Virus record (IMG/VR): IMGVR_UViG_3300034013_000676
Coordinates: 1-64,000 of that record
DNA: 64,000 nt
Origin: a virus
Strand: one strand, 5' to 3'
Part shown: in pieces, positions 34,720-42,930 of the stretch
Layout: each line of letters begins with the position of its first letter
Position numbering within the stretch: the first letter of the stretch is position 1
The notes under the pieces: model-generated
Database searches by the model: none
The model's input: only the letters and a program-made list of their open reading frames with translations
What the model was told of the DNA's origin: nothing
Made by a program: the position numbers and the translations under genes

Positions 34720-35850
34720 ATGCAAAAAGTATTTATAACATACAGAGAGAATGTAGAATCCCAACCACTTGGGGAATTACATGTAGGATTCCTTAAACCT
34801 GGAAGATACAATGGCTTCAGAACCTTGTCAGCAGTATCGGGATTAAACCTAAGTATAGGACATGATCACCCCCAAACAGTTAAAAAGAATGTAGCTGGGT
34901 ATAATCATTTCGGGGCTATCGTAACTACAAATGGGTCTATTGTACATGAGTCAGACCCAATCAACGTTACACTAGATACAAATTTTGGTAATGAGAATGA
35001 AAGGTTTGATCTATTATTATGTGAACACCAATATGTATCAATCATTGGGGGTCAGCCAGCAACTTACACTGTTATCAAAGGAGCTTACGATGGCTCAGTA
35101 CCAATTATCCCAAACCCAGAAAAACAAGTACTGATAGGTACATTTAGGTTAGCACCAGGTGCCTACAATATTGCAACTGGTATAACCTACACACCAGAGG
35201 TAGCTAAGTTACCTGGGGATATGACACAGGATGAATTATCCTTAGCAATAGTTGATGCTACTACTTTGGTTAAAGGCGTGGTAAGGTATGCAACAGAAGC
35301 AGAAGCAATAGCAAGGGTTAATGACCTATTAGCTTTAACACCAATTACCTTAATGGCAATGCAGGCTACTCAAACTTTAAAAGGGGTAGCTGAGATAGCA
35401 ACACCAGAAGAAGCAATAGCGGGAACAGACAATGAGAGGATAGTTACCCCTTTCTTATTAAAAGCTGGTAGAGGTAAGGTAAACCTATCATCAACGGTTT
35501 TACCATCTGGTCCCCAGGATTTTATAGTAACACCAGAGATGGATGGTCAACACGTTATAATAAGACAGGCTTTTGGACCGGGTGGAGAAGTAGAGGTAAA
35601 AGTACCGGTTGATTTACCTCAGGGGACATCACTAACAATTGTTAATAACAGAGCGGGTGGAGACATACCAATATCCTGGTTATCACCTACAGGTCTTAGT
35701 CTTATATACATGATAGCTGGTAAAACTGCTAGTATAAAATATGGGGGTACTGTAAATATATTATCTACTCACAATCCAAACCCAAGTGATCCTTTGGCAA
35801 TATCAATACCGACAATGTTTCTAACAGGTGACTTAGGTGATTCTGATTAA
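34720..35850 (+). CDS. Tail fibre protein with collar-type repeats
   Basis: 376 residues. Two copies of a fibre repeat are visible: LVKGVVRYATEAEAIARVND followed by ALTPITLMAM (about 186-213) and TLKGVAEIATPEEAIAGTDN followed by IVTPFLLKA (about 217-248). This is the GvvrlAtxxEaxxGtdxxxavTPxxL repeat of tail fibre/collar proteins. The N-terminal domain (1-170) would attach to the baseplate, and the C-terminal 110 residues are a beta-rich tip ending LTGDLGDSD. A shared terminator follows at 35876. Confidence 0.8.
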   Translation: MQKVFITYRENVESQPLGELHVGFLKPGRYNGFRTLSAVSGLNLSIGHDHPQTVKKNVAGYNHFGAIVTTNGSIVHESDPINVTLDTNFGNENERFDLLLCEHQYVSIIGGQPATYTVIKGAYDGSVPIIPNPEKQVLIGTFRLAPGAYNIATGITYTPEVAKLPGDMTQDELSLAIVDATTLVKGVVRYATEAEAIARVNDLLALTPITLMAMQATQTLKGVAEIATPEEAIAGTDNERIVTPFLLKAGRGKVNLSSTVLPSGPQDFIVTPEMDGQHVIIRQAFGPGGEVEVKVPVDLPQGTSLTIVNNRAGGDIPISWLSPTGLSLIYMIAGKTASIKYGGTVNILSTHNPNPSDPLAISIPTMFLTGDLGDSD

Positions 35851-35875
35851 TATTAAATAAAGAGAAAACAAAGAT

Positions 35876-35911
35876 AAAGGCTAAGCCGGATTTAATTCCA
35901 GTTTAGCCTTT
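35876..35911. terminator. Bidirectional terminator shared by convergent genes
   Basis: AAAGGCTAA (35876-35884) pairs with TTAGCCTTT (35903-35911). It ends the fibre operon from the left. On the minus strand it overlaps the last codons of the sigma-like gene, whose stop is at 35881-35883, so the structure also terminates that transcript. Confidence 0.75.
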
Positions 35912-36513
35912 TCTATTGCGTTATTAATTTCTTTACGAAGGTTTCTTATCATCTTAATATTCTTAGCTATATTATCTAAACCAAAATATTCAAGGATTAA
36001 ATATATGGGGATATTAGAATTGGATTTAGTGATACGATTTAAAATAAACGGTGGGGGGTTTAATTGGAGATTTAATAACATAAAAGCATTGTCTGATAAT
36101 TCCTTCTTCATAAACTCGGTGGCTATATCAAGGAATAATTCACCAGTAGTAATATCTTCTTTATCTGCTATATAATTTATAAGCATACTTTCCCCCTCTA
36201 AATCAACAGTATTAGAGTAGAAAACTCCCTCTCCAGAATAGGCTTTCCTAAGTACTCTTAATTTAAAAGTTTTAAGTGAATTTATTAAGGTACCTTTAAG
36301 ATGACCTTCTTCAAGGTTATTGAAATGTTTATTGAAAACGAATATGAACTTATCGTCAAACCAGGATTCTATAATATCCCGGGTAACACCATATCTTCTG
36401 TGGTCTATTTCGTAAGCTAACTTCTTTTTCAATGGTGTGATTTCTTTGTAGAGTTTCTCAAAAAGTTCTAGAGAGTAACCCTCTTTCATAGGTAGTAGTC
36501 TATGGTTTTCCAT
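35881..36513 (-). CDS. Putative small sigma factor
   Basis: 210 residues, alone on the minus strand between the fibre and replication operons. Residues 18-90 (LYKEITPLKKKLAYE, then RDIIESWFDDKFIFVF, then LKTFKLRVLRKAY) resemble sigma region 2 (an acidic DxxxExF helix, then a basic helix). Residues 155-205 (LILEYFGLD, NLRKEINNAIEKAK) could be region 4. Helical content and the length suit an ECF/gp55-like factor. This rests on pattern likeness only. It has its own TATATTTG promoter and could serve the TACTAT promoters. Alternative: a helical DNA-binding protein of another family. Confidence 0.42.
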   Translation of the reverse strand: MENHRLLPMKEGYSLELFEKLYKEITPLKKKLAYEIDHRRYGVTRDIIESWFDDKFIFVFNKHFNNLEEGHLKGTLINSLKTFKLRVLRKAYSGEGVFYSNTVDLEGESMLINYIADKEDITTGELFLDIATEFMKKELSDNAFMLLNLQLNPPPFILNRITKSNSNIPIYLILEYFGLDNIAKNIKMIRNLRKEINNAIEKAKLELNPA

Positions 36514-36544
36514 TATAATGATTGAGTTTTTAATAATTAGACTA

Positions 36545-36552
36545 CAAATATA
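36545..36552 (-). promoter_or_regulatory. TATATTTG promoter of the sigma-like gene
   Basis: The minus strand reads TATATTTG at 36552-36545, 32 bases before the start codon at 36513, the same box and distance as the other host-type promoters. The GTGTT upstream element is replaced by ATTAA, so this copy may be weaker. Confidence 0.6.
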
Positions 36553-36598
36553 TAAAAATAATATTAATAAAAAAAATTATTATATAAGATACTAAAAA

Positions 36599-36609
36599 TA
36601 CTATACTAT
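36599..36609 (+). promoter_or_regulatory. TACTAT motif before the replication operon
   Basis: TACTATACTAT (two overlapping copies of TACTAT) lies 43 bases upstream of the helicase ATG at 36642. Similar placement as the other TACTAT copies. Candidate promoter of the replication operon. Confidence 0.45.
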
Positions 36610-36641
36610 CTTATATATACTAAGACAAAAACAGCTTGAAT

Positions 36642-38063
36642 ATGGGTGAAAAGATAAAATTCCAGTACACACCAGAATATCAATGGGATTTACTCCGTTA
36701 TATAGTAAATGATAAACTAGGGCATAAGGCTATCATAAAAATAAAGGACCATTACTTTACCCTGATTGAACACCAGGTTTTAGCCTATTGCCTTATTCAA
36801 TATTTTAATAAACACCATAAGACTCCGGGTGAAACGTTATTAAGGGAGGAAGTGGTTAAAACCCTTAACTCTAAAACTTATGTTGAGTTAGTAACCAAGG
36901 ATGAGCAAAGTGATATAATCAAATTAATTCCTAAATTATATGAAGGAATTTTAAAAGACAGTGATGAAATCTATAATTTATGTAAGAAGTTTTCAGCTTA
37001 TGTAAGGATGAGGGAATTACTTGAAGAAATAGACCCAAGAGATTGGGACCAATACGTTAAATATGCCGATAGGTTCTATAATGTAATTGAGGACCAGGAT
37101 GAACAAGATGAAAGGAAAATATCATTCCTTTTTCAGGATGTAAAGGAGAGGCAGTTTAGAAGACAGGAGAATGTAACGATTATCCCAACCCCTTTCAAAC
37201 AAATAAACCAATTAACTAATGCGGGGGGGTATGAATTTGGTTCAATCATAGTAATATTAGACAAGGAGAAGAAAGGTAAAACAGCTGCACTTGTAAATAT
37301 AGCTAAAGGTTATATCCGTATGGGTAAAAAAGTCCTCTACCTTGATTATGAGAATGGTATGGACTCTATTCTTGTTAGGTTTGAACAATCTATCATGGGA
37401 TTAAACAAACGAGAAATATTAAGTGGCCAAAGCGATAGTAAGATACAAAAGAAGTTTCGTAAGTATAAGAGGGTTGGAGGAGAGGCTGTTGTCGTAAGGG
37501 TACCAGCTGGTTCAAACACAAATGAGGTACAACGAATAATAGATCAATATTATAGAGAACATGGAATAAGGTTCGATGTAATAATTGGGGATTACATCGC
37601 TAAGTCTGGTTCACTATCAAATAAAAAGGATGACACAGAAAGAATATCAGATGCCTATGAGGATTTTGCTAACCTTATACTTAAAAACAAAATCGAAATA
37701 TTATGGACAGCTAACCACGTAACAAGAGACGGTGCTAAAGCCAGATTAAGAACCAGGTATGAATCAACCGATATAGCAAAATGCATTGATATAGTAAGGC
37801 ATGTCCATGCTATTTTTGGTTTAAACAGAACCTTAGAGGAAGAAGAGAATGGTTTCTTAAGAATGGAAGTTGTAGAACAAAGGGATGGTATAAAAGGTAG
37901 AGCAGTATTTACACTTGACTCAGAAACACAAAACATGGTTGAATTAACCAAAACAGCAAGGGCTGAGTATGATGAACATTTTGCTCCATCAATATTTGCT
38001 GAAGAGGATAATAAGACCGAAACTAAACCTGTTAGAAAAGGTAAGTCAGATGATTTTAAATAA
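36642..38063 (+). CDS. Replicative DNA helicase, DnaB/gp41-like
   Basis: 473 residues from ATG 36642; a TTG six bases earlier is in frame but less likely. The N-terminal helical domain (to about 185) is followed by a RecA-fold motor: ILDKEKKGKTAAL carries the P-loop, YLDYENGMDS a conserved segment, FDVIIGDY Walker B, then ILWTANHVTRDG. The Walker A lacks the usual first Gly (it reads DKEKKGKT), which is odd but the GKT is kept. The primase gene follows with a 14-base overlap. It unwinds the fork. Confidence 0.85.
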   Translation: MGEKIKFQYTPEYQWDLLRYIVNDKLGHKAIIKIKDHYFTLIEHQVLAYCLIQYFNKHHKTPGETLLREEVVKTLNSKTYVELVTKDEQSDIIKLIPKLYEGILKDSDEIYNLCKKFSAYVRMRELLEEIDPRDWDQYVKYADRFYNVIEDQDEQDERKISFLFQDVKERQFRRQENVTIIPTPFKQINQLTNAGGYEFGSIIVILDKEKKGKTAALVNIAKGYIRMGKKVLYLDYENGMDSILVRFEQSIMGLNKREILSGQSDSKIQKKFRKYKRVGGEAVVVRVPAGSNTNEVQRIIDQYYREHGIRFDVIIGDYIAKSGSLSNKKDDTERISDAYEDFANLILKNKIEILWTANHVTRDGAKARLRTRYESTDIAKCIDIVRHVHAIFGLNRTLEEEENGFLRMEVVEQRDGIKGRAVFTLDSETQNMVELTKTARAEYDEHFAPSIFAEEDNKTETKPVRKGKSDDFK

Positions 38064-39000
38064 AGAAACCAAAGAGAAACTAAATGAATACCTTATAAAA
38101 AAATTAGGTATGTATGATTATCGTAGGGGTTGGTTAAAAGGTGACTGCCCTGGATGTGGTAAACATAAATTTGGAGTAAATCTTTCTCAAAACAAATCTA
38201 ACTGTTTTTCATGTGATTATAAACTGAAGCCGCTAGATATCGTAAAAGATATAGAGAATACTAATTCTATGGGAGAAGTATTTAATATACTAAACCATCT
38301 CGAGGGTATATCCTATATAGAAGAGGAAGTAGAAGCTTACCAATTAAAAACTGAAACAGTATTACCTGAAGGTTATAGGAATATAAAAAGGGGTGATTCT
38401 GTATTGGCTAAATCAGCCAGAGCTTTTGTAAAGAGGAGAGGTTTTAATATAAATAAAATGAGTAGGAAAGGGTGGGGTTATGGAACTAAGGATAAATACT
38501 TCGGTTACATAATAATGCCTTTCTATGTTGATAATAAATTGGTTTACTTTAATGCTAGATTATTTTTGGGTTCTGGTCCTAAATTTAATAACCCAGATAT
38601 AACCGAGTTCGGATTAGGTAAATCATTTATCATATACAACAAGGATGCTCTATACCTTTATAAAACTATTTGGATTGTTGAGTCAGTTACAAATAGTGAA
38701 ACAATTGGAGACAATGCTTGTGCAATGGGTGGTAAATCCTTATCTGCAGTTCAAATAAATGAGATAATCAAATCACCATGCGAAAAAATTATAATAGGTT
38801 TAGACTTAGATGCAATAGATAAAGCCATAGCATTAGCTTTTAAGTTGGTTGAATATAAAAAAGTTAAGGTTATAGTGATGGATAGTTCTAAGGATATAAA
38901 TGATATAGGTAGAAAGAAAGCTTTAAAAAAAGCATATCAATCTAGATACCTAACCTCATATAAAGAAGTTATGAAACTTAAAAATGAATTAATAAAATGA
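38050..39000 (+). CDS. DNA primase, DnaG-type with CHC2 zinc finger and Toprim
   Basis: 316 residues from ATG 38050; the upstream extension overlaps the helicase gene and is not used. Zinc-binding residues are C33, C36, H39, C52 and C55 (CPGCGKHKFGVN...CFSC). The Toprim domain begins IWIVESVTNSETIG (catalytic Glu) and has IIIGLDLDAIDKA (DxD) and VMDSSKDINDIG. Shorter than bacterial DnaG because it lacks the helicase-binding domain. It makes RNA primers for the helicase upstream. Confidence 0.88.
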   Translation: MILNKETKEKLNEYLIKKLGMYDYRRGWLKGDCPGCGKHKFGVNLSQNKSNCFSCDYKLKPLDIVKDIENTNSMGEVFNILNHLEGISYIEEEVEAYQLKTETVLPEGYRNIKRGDSVLAKSARAFVKRRGFNINKMSRKGWGYGTKDKYFGYIIMPFYVDNKLVYFNARLFLGSGPKFNNPDITEFGLGKSFIIYNKDALYLYKTIWIVESVTNSETIGDNACAMGGKSLSAVQINEIIKSPCEKIIIGLDLDAIDKAIALAFKLVEYKKVKVIVMDSSKDINDIGRKKALKKAYQSRYLTSYKEVMKLKNELIK

Positions 39001-39890
39001 ATAGAGAACCAAGTATACACATTACACAATCTAAACTTTGGCAATTAATAGCCGAATATCTAATGCGGGGATGTAATGACCCATTAAGTGAGGAAATGAT
39101 TGAACAAGATACATCCGAAATGGTTGAGTTCTTAATGGTAAATGCTAAACCTTTTTCACTCGAGAAGAGAACTATAAATGTAACTAATCAAAAGGTAGCA
39201 AAAGAAGTTGATAAAAAAGTTTCCAATGACAAATCAGGTTTCATGGAATTGGCTAAGTTAATTCTATTAGTTAGGAGGGAAATGAAACACAAAGGGGTAA
39301 GGATGATTGATATGAACTCACCCGAATATTCTGCTTTAAAAAGGCTAACCCAAATCGTAAACCAATTTGCTGATGATTTTAACTTGAACTTTAAAGGAGC
39401 TGCAACAATTTACCTTCGGTTAGGATTAAGTAAAATAACCTCATTTAGAAACTATATAGGTAAATTATGTGACATGGGCGAAAGTATATCATTGGAGTAT
39501 GAAGCTAAGACAATGATTGACAATGATAAGTTTAAAAGTGAAACTCTAAGAATACACAATATCTATGTGGGTACGATTAACGTATTAACTGGTATGAGTG
39601 ATGGGTACATAGGTAATTATAGTAAATACATTGCTTTTATGAGGGTTAGAGAGTTATGTGAAAAATATAAGATATTACCCGAAACCTATATAACCGCACA
39701 ATTCGAGGGTTTAGCTTGGACTGATAACTTCCCAGAACCAGCCCAACTTGTAACTGAGAAGGCTATTGAAAGGTTAAATAAATACCTATACAGCAAAAAG
39801 ATAAAATTTGATAACGCTAATAAAACTAAAACTGATAACAGTTTGAGTAGCATCTTAAATAAGATAAAAAATGGGGAAAGGGAAAATTAA
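38997..39890 (+). CDS. Unknown replication-operon protein
   Basis: 297 residues, helical, basic, starting ATGA-like inside the primase stop and overlapping the UvsW-like helicase by 20 bases. Segment MELAKLILLVRREMKHKGVR (about residues 80-100) and the C-terminal DNSLSSILNKIKNGE look like protein-contact helices. No motif for catalysis. Its place between primase and helicase suggests a helicase loader or accessory factor, but no known loader signature is seen. Confidence 0.55.
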   Translation: MNREPSIHITQSKLWQLIAEYLMRGCNDPLSEEMIEQDTSEMVEFLMVNAKPFSLEKRTINVTNQKVAKEVDKKVSNDKSGFMELAKLILLVRREMKHKGVRMIDMNSPEYSALKRLTQIVNQFADDFNLNFKGAATIYLRLGLSKITSFRNYIGKLCDMGESISLEYEAKTMIDNDKFKSETLRIHNIYVGTINVLTGMSDGYIGNYSKYIAFMRVRELCEKYKILPETYITAQFEGLAWTDNFPEPAQLVTEKAIERLNKYLYSKKIKFDNANKTKTDNSLSSILNKIKNGEREN

Positions 39891-41319
39891 TATCATTGTC
39901 AATAACAACAAGGCAAAATTAGAGGGTAATTACAAAATCCTTAACAGGATGTATAAAGCATTTAAGGTAAAACATCCTAATGCTTTTTACTTAAGAAGAG
40001 GGGGACACGTAAGAGAAGGATGGGATGGTAACATTGATTATATTACTGAGTCTTATTATTTTAAACTAGGCTTACTCCCAAGTGTGGTAAAGAGACTAAG
40101 GGAAGAGGAAGGTTGTAAAGTAAATATAGTTGATAACCGACCCGATTTTAATATAATACCTAAGGTACCAACTAAAATTGGTGATTTAACACCAAGGCCT
40201 TATCAACATGATGCAATAAGCAGTATAATCAATAATAAAATATTGGGACTACCTTTTTGGAAAGGTGTTATAGATGCCTCAACCAATGCGGGAAAAACCA
40301 TGATTATGGCTGGTATATACCTTTCGTTCTATAGAAAAATACCTGCTCTTATATTAATCAAGGATGGTGACTTATTCAAACAATTCCTAAGAGAGTTTCC
40401 TGAGTTAGTAGGTAATGATGATCTGGGTTACATCCAAGGTAAAAATATTAAATGGGGAAATTTCACTATTGCTATGGTTCAAACTTTATCACCTAAGGTT
40501 TCTCAATACAAAAATCAATTAGCTAAAATCGGTATGTTACTAGTCGATGAGGCTGATGAAGGTAATTCAAAATCCTATAAGAAAATAATCACAGCTTGTT
40601 ATAATGCTAATATATTAGTTGGGTTATCTGGTACGATTTATATGAGTAAACTCAAAAAAGACCTAACTAAAAACCTCGATTTAAAAAGTGTATTCTCAGA
40701 AGTGGTATACACTATAAATAAGAAGGACTTAGCCGAACTAGGTCACTCAACTCCAGTAGTTATAAGGATATTCCCAGGAAGTGACCTACCCCCAGTTAAG
40801 GGTGATTGGCAAAAGGAATACCAATTACATATATCCTCAAATAAAAAAAGGGCTAAGATAGTAAGGAACCGAGTTATATTTAATGTAAAACGAGGTAGAT
40901 ACCCATTATTGGTAGTTGGTAAAATGCATGAGCATATCGATTTACAGTATAAGGTATTAAAGGACTCAATTAAACTCGAAACCTTTTCTATTAGGATGGT
41001 ACACGGTGGAACCCCTAAAAAGGAAAGGGATTGGATATTTGAACAATTCAGAATTGGTAAGATAGACATCCTGGTATCATCATTTATTATAAAAAGGGGT
41101 AAGAACCACCCCTTAATAAAATGTATAATTAATGCAGCTGGTTCTGACTCACAGGAAACGGTATCCCAATTAATGGGTAGGGGGGAAAGAACACATGAAA
41201 GTAAAAAGAAGTACTACATGGAAGACTTTATGGATTCTGGTTCTTATATGAGGAGACACTCTAAACATCGAGCTATTTACTACGCTAAACATGGGTTCAA
41301 ACTAATCAAAAAATATTAA
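39871..41319 (+). CDS. Superfamily 2 DNA helicase, UvsW-like
   Basis: 482 residues. RPYQHDAISSII (Q-like motif), DASTNAGKTMIMAG (Walker A), LLVDEADEGNS (DEAD-type motif II), GLSGTIY (motif III SGT), then ILVSSFIIKRGKNHP and SQLMGRGER (motif VI with QxxGRxxR). The N-terminal region (residues 1-90) with KAFKVKHPNAFYLRRGGHVREGWDG resembles the UvsW N-terminal domain. It remodels forks and recombination intermediates and helps the switch to recombination-dependent replication. Confidence 0.85.
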   Translation: MGKGKINIIVNNNKAKLEGNYKILNRMYKAFKVKHPNAFYLRRGGHVREGWDGNIDYITESYYFKLGLLPSVVKRLREEEGCKVNIVDNRPDFNIIPKVPTKIGDLTPRPYQHDAISSIINNKILGLPFWKGVIDASTNAGKTMIMAGIYLSFYRKIPALILIKDGDLFKQFLREFPELVGNDDLGYIQGKNIKWGNFTIAMVQTLSPKVSQYKNQLAKIGMLLVDEADEGNSKSYKKIITACYNANILVGLSGTIYMSKLKKDLTKNLDLKSVFSEVVYTINKKDLAELGHSTPVVIRIFPGSDLPPVKGDWQKEYQLHISSNKKRAKIVRNRVIFNVKRGRYPLLVVGKMHEHIDLQYKVLKDSIKLETFSIRMVHGGTPKKERDWIFEQFRIGKIDILVSSFIIKRGKNHPLIKCIINAAGSDSQETVSQLMGRGERTHESKKKYYMEDFMDSGSYMRRHSKHRAIYYAKHGFKLIKKY

Positions 41320-41325
41320 AAACAC

Positions 41326-41340
41326 AGTACTATTTATAAA
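41326..41340 (+). promoter_or_regulatory. TACTAT motif upstream of the nucleotide/polymerase genes
   Basis: AGTACTATTTATAAA (TACTAT at 41328-41333) lies in the 41-base gap 33 bases before the ATG at 41361. The same AGTACTATTTA word is repeated at 53494. Confidence 0.45.
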
Positions 41341-41360
41341 CAATTAAAAATCACAACATT

Positions 41361-41609
41361 ATGAAGTCATTACCATTTGAAGGCACAATAAAAATAGCTG
41401 AACACCAGGAGGAATATGAAACAGTTCATGCACACTTAGGTAGAGATACTACCCATTCTCAAATACCGATAATAACTGTTTGCTTTGAATTAAGTGAAGA
41501 GGAGAAAAAGGTAATATTAGAAACAGGTAAGATATGGTACCAACAATGTTCATTACAAATGCGACCTATGAGCTTATCAGTAATTAAACCCGAATTAAAA
41601 GATAGATAA
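41361..41609 (+). CDS. Unknown 82-residue protein
   Basis: Mixed alpha/beta; YETVHAHLGRDTTHSQIPI and VCFELSEEEKKVILETGKIWYQQ resemble a small regulatory or structural domain. No catalytic motif. The stop overlaps the next start (TAATG). It heads the operon that leads to the TS-fold proteins and DNA polymerase. Confidence 0.5.
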   Translation: MKSLPFEGTIKIAEHQEEYETVHAHLGRDTTHSQIPIITVCFELSEEEKKVILETGKIWYQQCSLQMRPMSLSVIKPELKDR

Positions 41610-41992
41610 TGGCTAAGAAAAGAAAACCCCGAAAAGATATAGTAAAGAAGGTTGATTTACTAAAACCCTTAAGTTCAATTGACATACTTAAATTTGGTAC
41701 AGATGAAGACCCTTGCTTTGGTAAACTTTTTGATTTAACCGAAGACCCATGTAGAAGATGTGGAGATTCCACGCTTTGTCAAATTGTAAGTAACCAAAAG
41801 ACAGTAGCTAAAAGAGAAGAGGTAGAAAGTAATAATCGTTTTAAGGATTTAGAACTTGATGATTTTAAAGCTAAAGCACTAATTAAAAAATTAAGAAAAA
41901 AGAAAACAAGTGACGAGGCTATAAAAAATAAATTGGAAAGAAGGTTCGGCTATGAGCCTAAGAAAATAAAACAATTATTAAAAGGAAAGTAA
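41609..41992 (+). CDS. Small Cys-rich, Lys-rich protein
   Basis: 127 residues. Residues 30-58 contain four Cys (PCFGKLF, DPCRRCGDSTLCQIV), spacing C-x12-C-x2-C-x5-C, suitable for binding zinc or an Fe-S cluster. The rest is helical and basic (LIKKLRKKKTSDEAIKNKLER). Coupled at both ends by TAATG to neighbours. It may assist the TS-fold enzyme downstream or bind nucleic acid; neither is demonstrated. Confidence 0.55.
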   Translation: MAKKRKPRKDIVKKVDLLKPLSSIDILKFGTDEDPCFGKLFDLTEDPCRRCGDSTLCQIVSNQKTVAKREEVESNNRFKDLELDDFKAKALIKKLRKKKTSDEAIKNKLERRFGYEPKKIKQLLKGK

Positions 41993-42930
41993 TGGTAAAT
42001 GAACAGAAGTTAATGAAGGTATTAGAGTACTCAGATTCCCAAACAGCATGGGAACATTTGAATGAGTACTTCTTAAATAACCAGGAAGAGATACTTGAAA
42101 GGGGGGGAGCTAGATATGGTCCCCAATTGGTGTCTTATGATGTAATGATACATATAAGAAAAGCTTGGGTAGATCCTAAGTTTGACTTCGGTAATACTTT
42201 CGGTTACAGGAAACAGAAATGGACATCATTGGTTAACAATTATATCAATATGAATTACCTTGATATCCTAAAGGCTGAAGTATTGGAAAAGGTAACCAAG
42301 AAAAACCAAAGCTATAACCTCTCTATGAGATTTGATAACTCACATGGTTCTGGTAAAAACTGTTTATTATCATTAACTGTATCTAAAAGGATAGGATTAG
42401 AACATCCTATATTCATCTTCAACCTTAGGTCATCTGAGATAACTAAAAGGTTATTATGGGATTTACTTCTAGTACAAAGAATAGCTGAATATATATATGG
42501 AAATAAAGAACATATAAGTATTAAACTATTCTGTGGTAATATGTACCAAAATACAGAGTCTTTTATTATGTATAACAATCATAAAAAGATAAAAGATGTT
42601 CTAATCCCAATGGGGACAAAAACTAATGGTAAACCTAAATACAGTCTATGGCAGGAAAGGGCTACACAGATTTTAGAGGAATTTAAAAATGTGGACCCTA
42701 AGACTGTTAAGTTCAAGGTTCACCTTAGGTCAGTTAATCAAATACAGAGATGTAAGAATGGGCACCCTTTATCTGGTAACCGACCATTATTAGCTAAGGA
42801 ATGTATCATTGGGGAATCATTTAAAGTCCCATACCCAGAAGATTGCATCACAAGTGCAGAAAGAAAAAAATTCAAGAGGGGACACTTAAGAAAACTAAAG
42901 AGAGATGAAGACAGACAAAAGTCCAAGTAA
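41992..42930 (+). CDS. Thymidylate-synthase-fold protein, possible nucleotide-modifying enzyme (first of a pair)
   Basis: 312 residues. Not a standard thymidylate synthase by overall sequence, but the core is recognisable: SGKNCLLSLTV holds a possible catalytic Cys, 22 residues later FNLRSSEIT matches the RSxD phosphate-binding motif (here RSSE), eight residues after that Glu comes Asp (LLWDLLLVQ), then LFCGNMYQN replaces the GDxHxY-type end. The Cys-to-Arg distance in E. coli TS is 20. An Asp at the +8 position is typical of dCMP-specific relatives. The C-terminus has a possible zinc site (CKNGHPL). Coupled to the second TS-like gene. Confidence 0.55.
   Translation: MVNEQKLMKVLEYSDSQTAWEHLNEYFLNNQEEILERGGARYGPQLVSYDVMIHIRKAWVDPKFDFGNTFGYRKQKWTSLVNNYINMNYLDILKAEVLEKVTKKNQSYNLSMRFDNSHGSGKNCLLSLTVSKRIGLEHPIFIFNLRSSEITKRLLWDLLLVQRIAEYIYGNKEHISIKLFCGNMYQNTESFIMYNNHKKIKDVLIPMGTKTNGKPKYSLWQERATQILEEFKNVDPKTVKFKVHLRSVNQIQRCKNGHPLSGNRPLLAKECIIGESFKVPYPEDCITSAERKKFKRGHLRKLKRDEDRQKSK

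Noticed and set aside
37969-38049. Longer primase start at 37969
   Set aside because: The extra 27 residues lie inside the helicase gene and are unlike any primase N-terminus.
41584-41772. Short minus-strand ORFs throughout the replication region
   Set aside because: Antisense to confidently assigned genes and without any regulatory signal.
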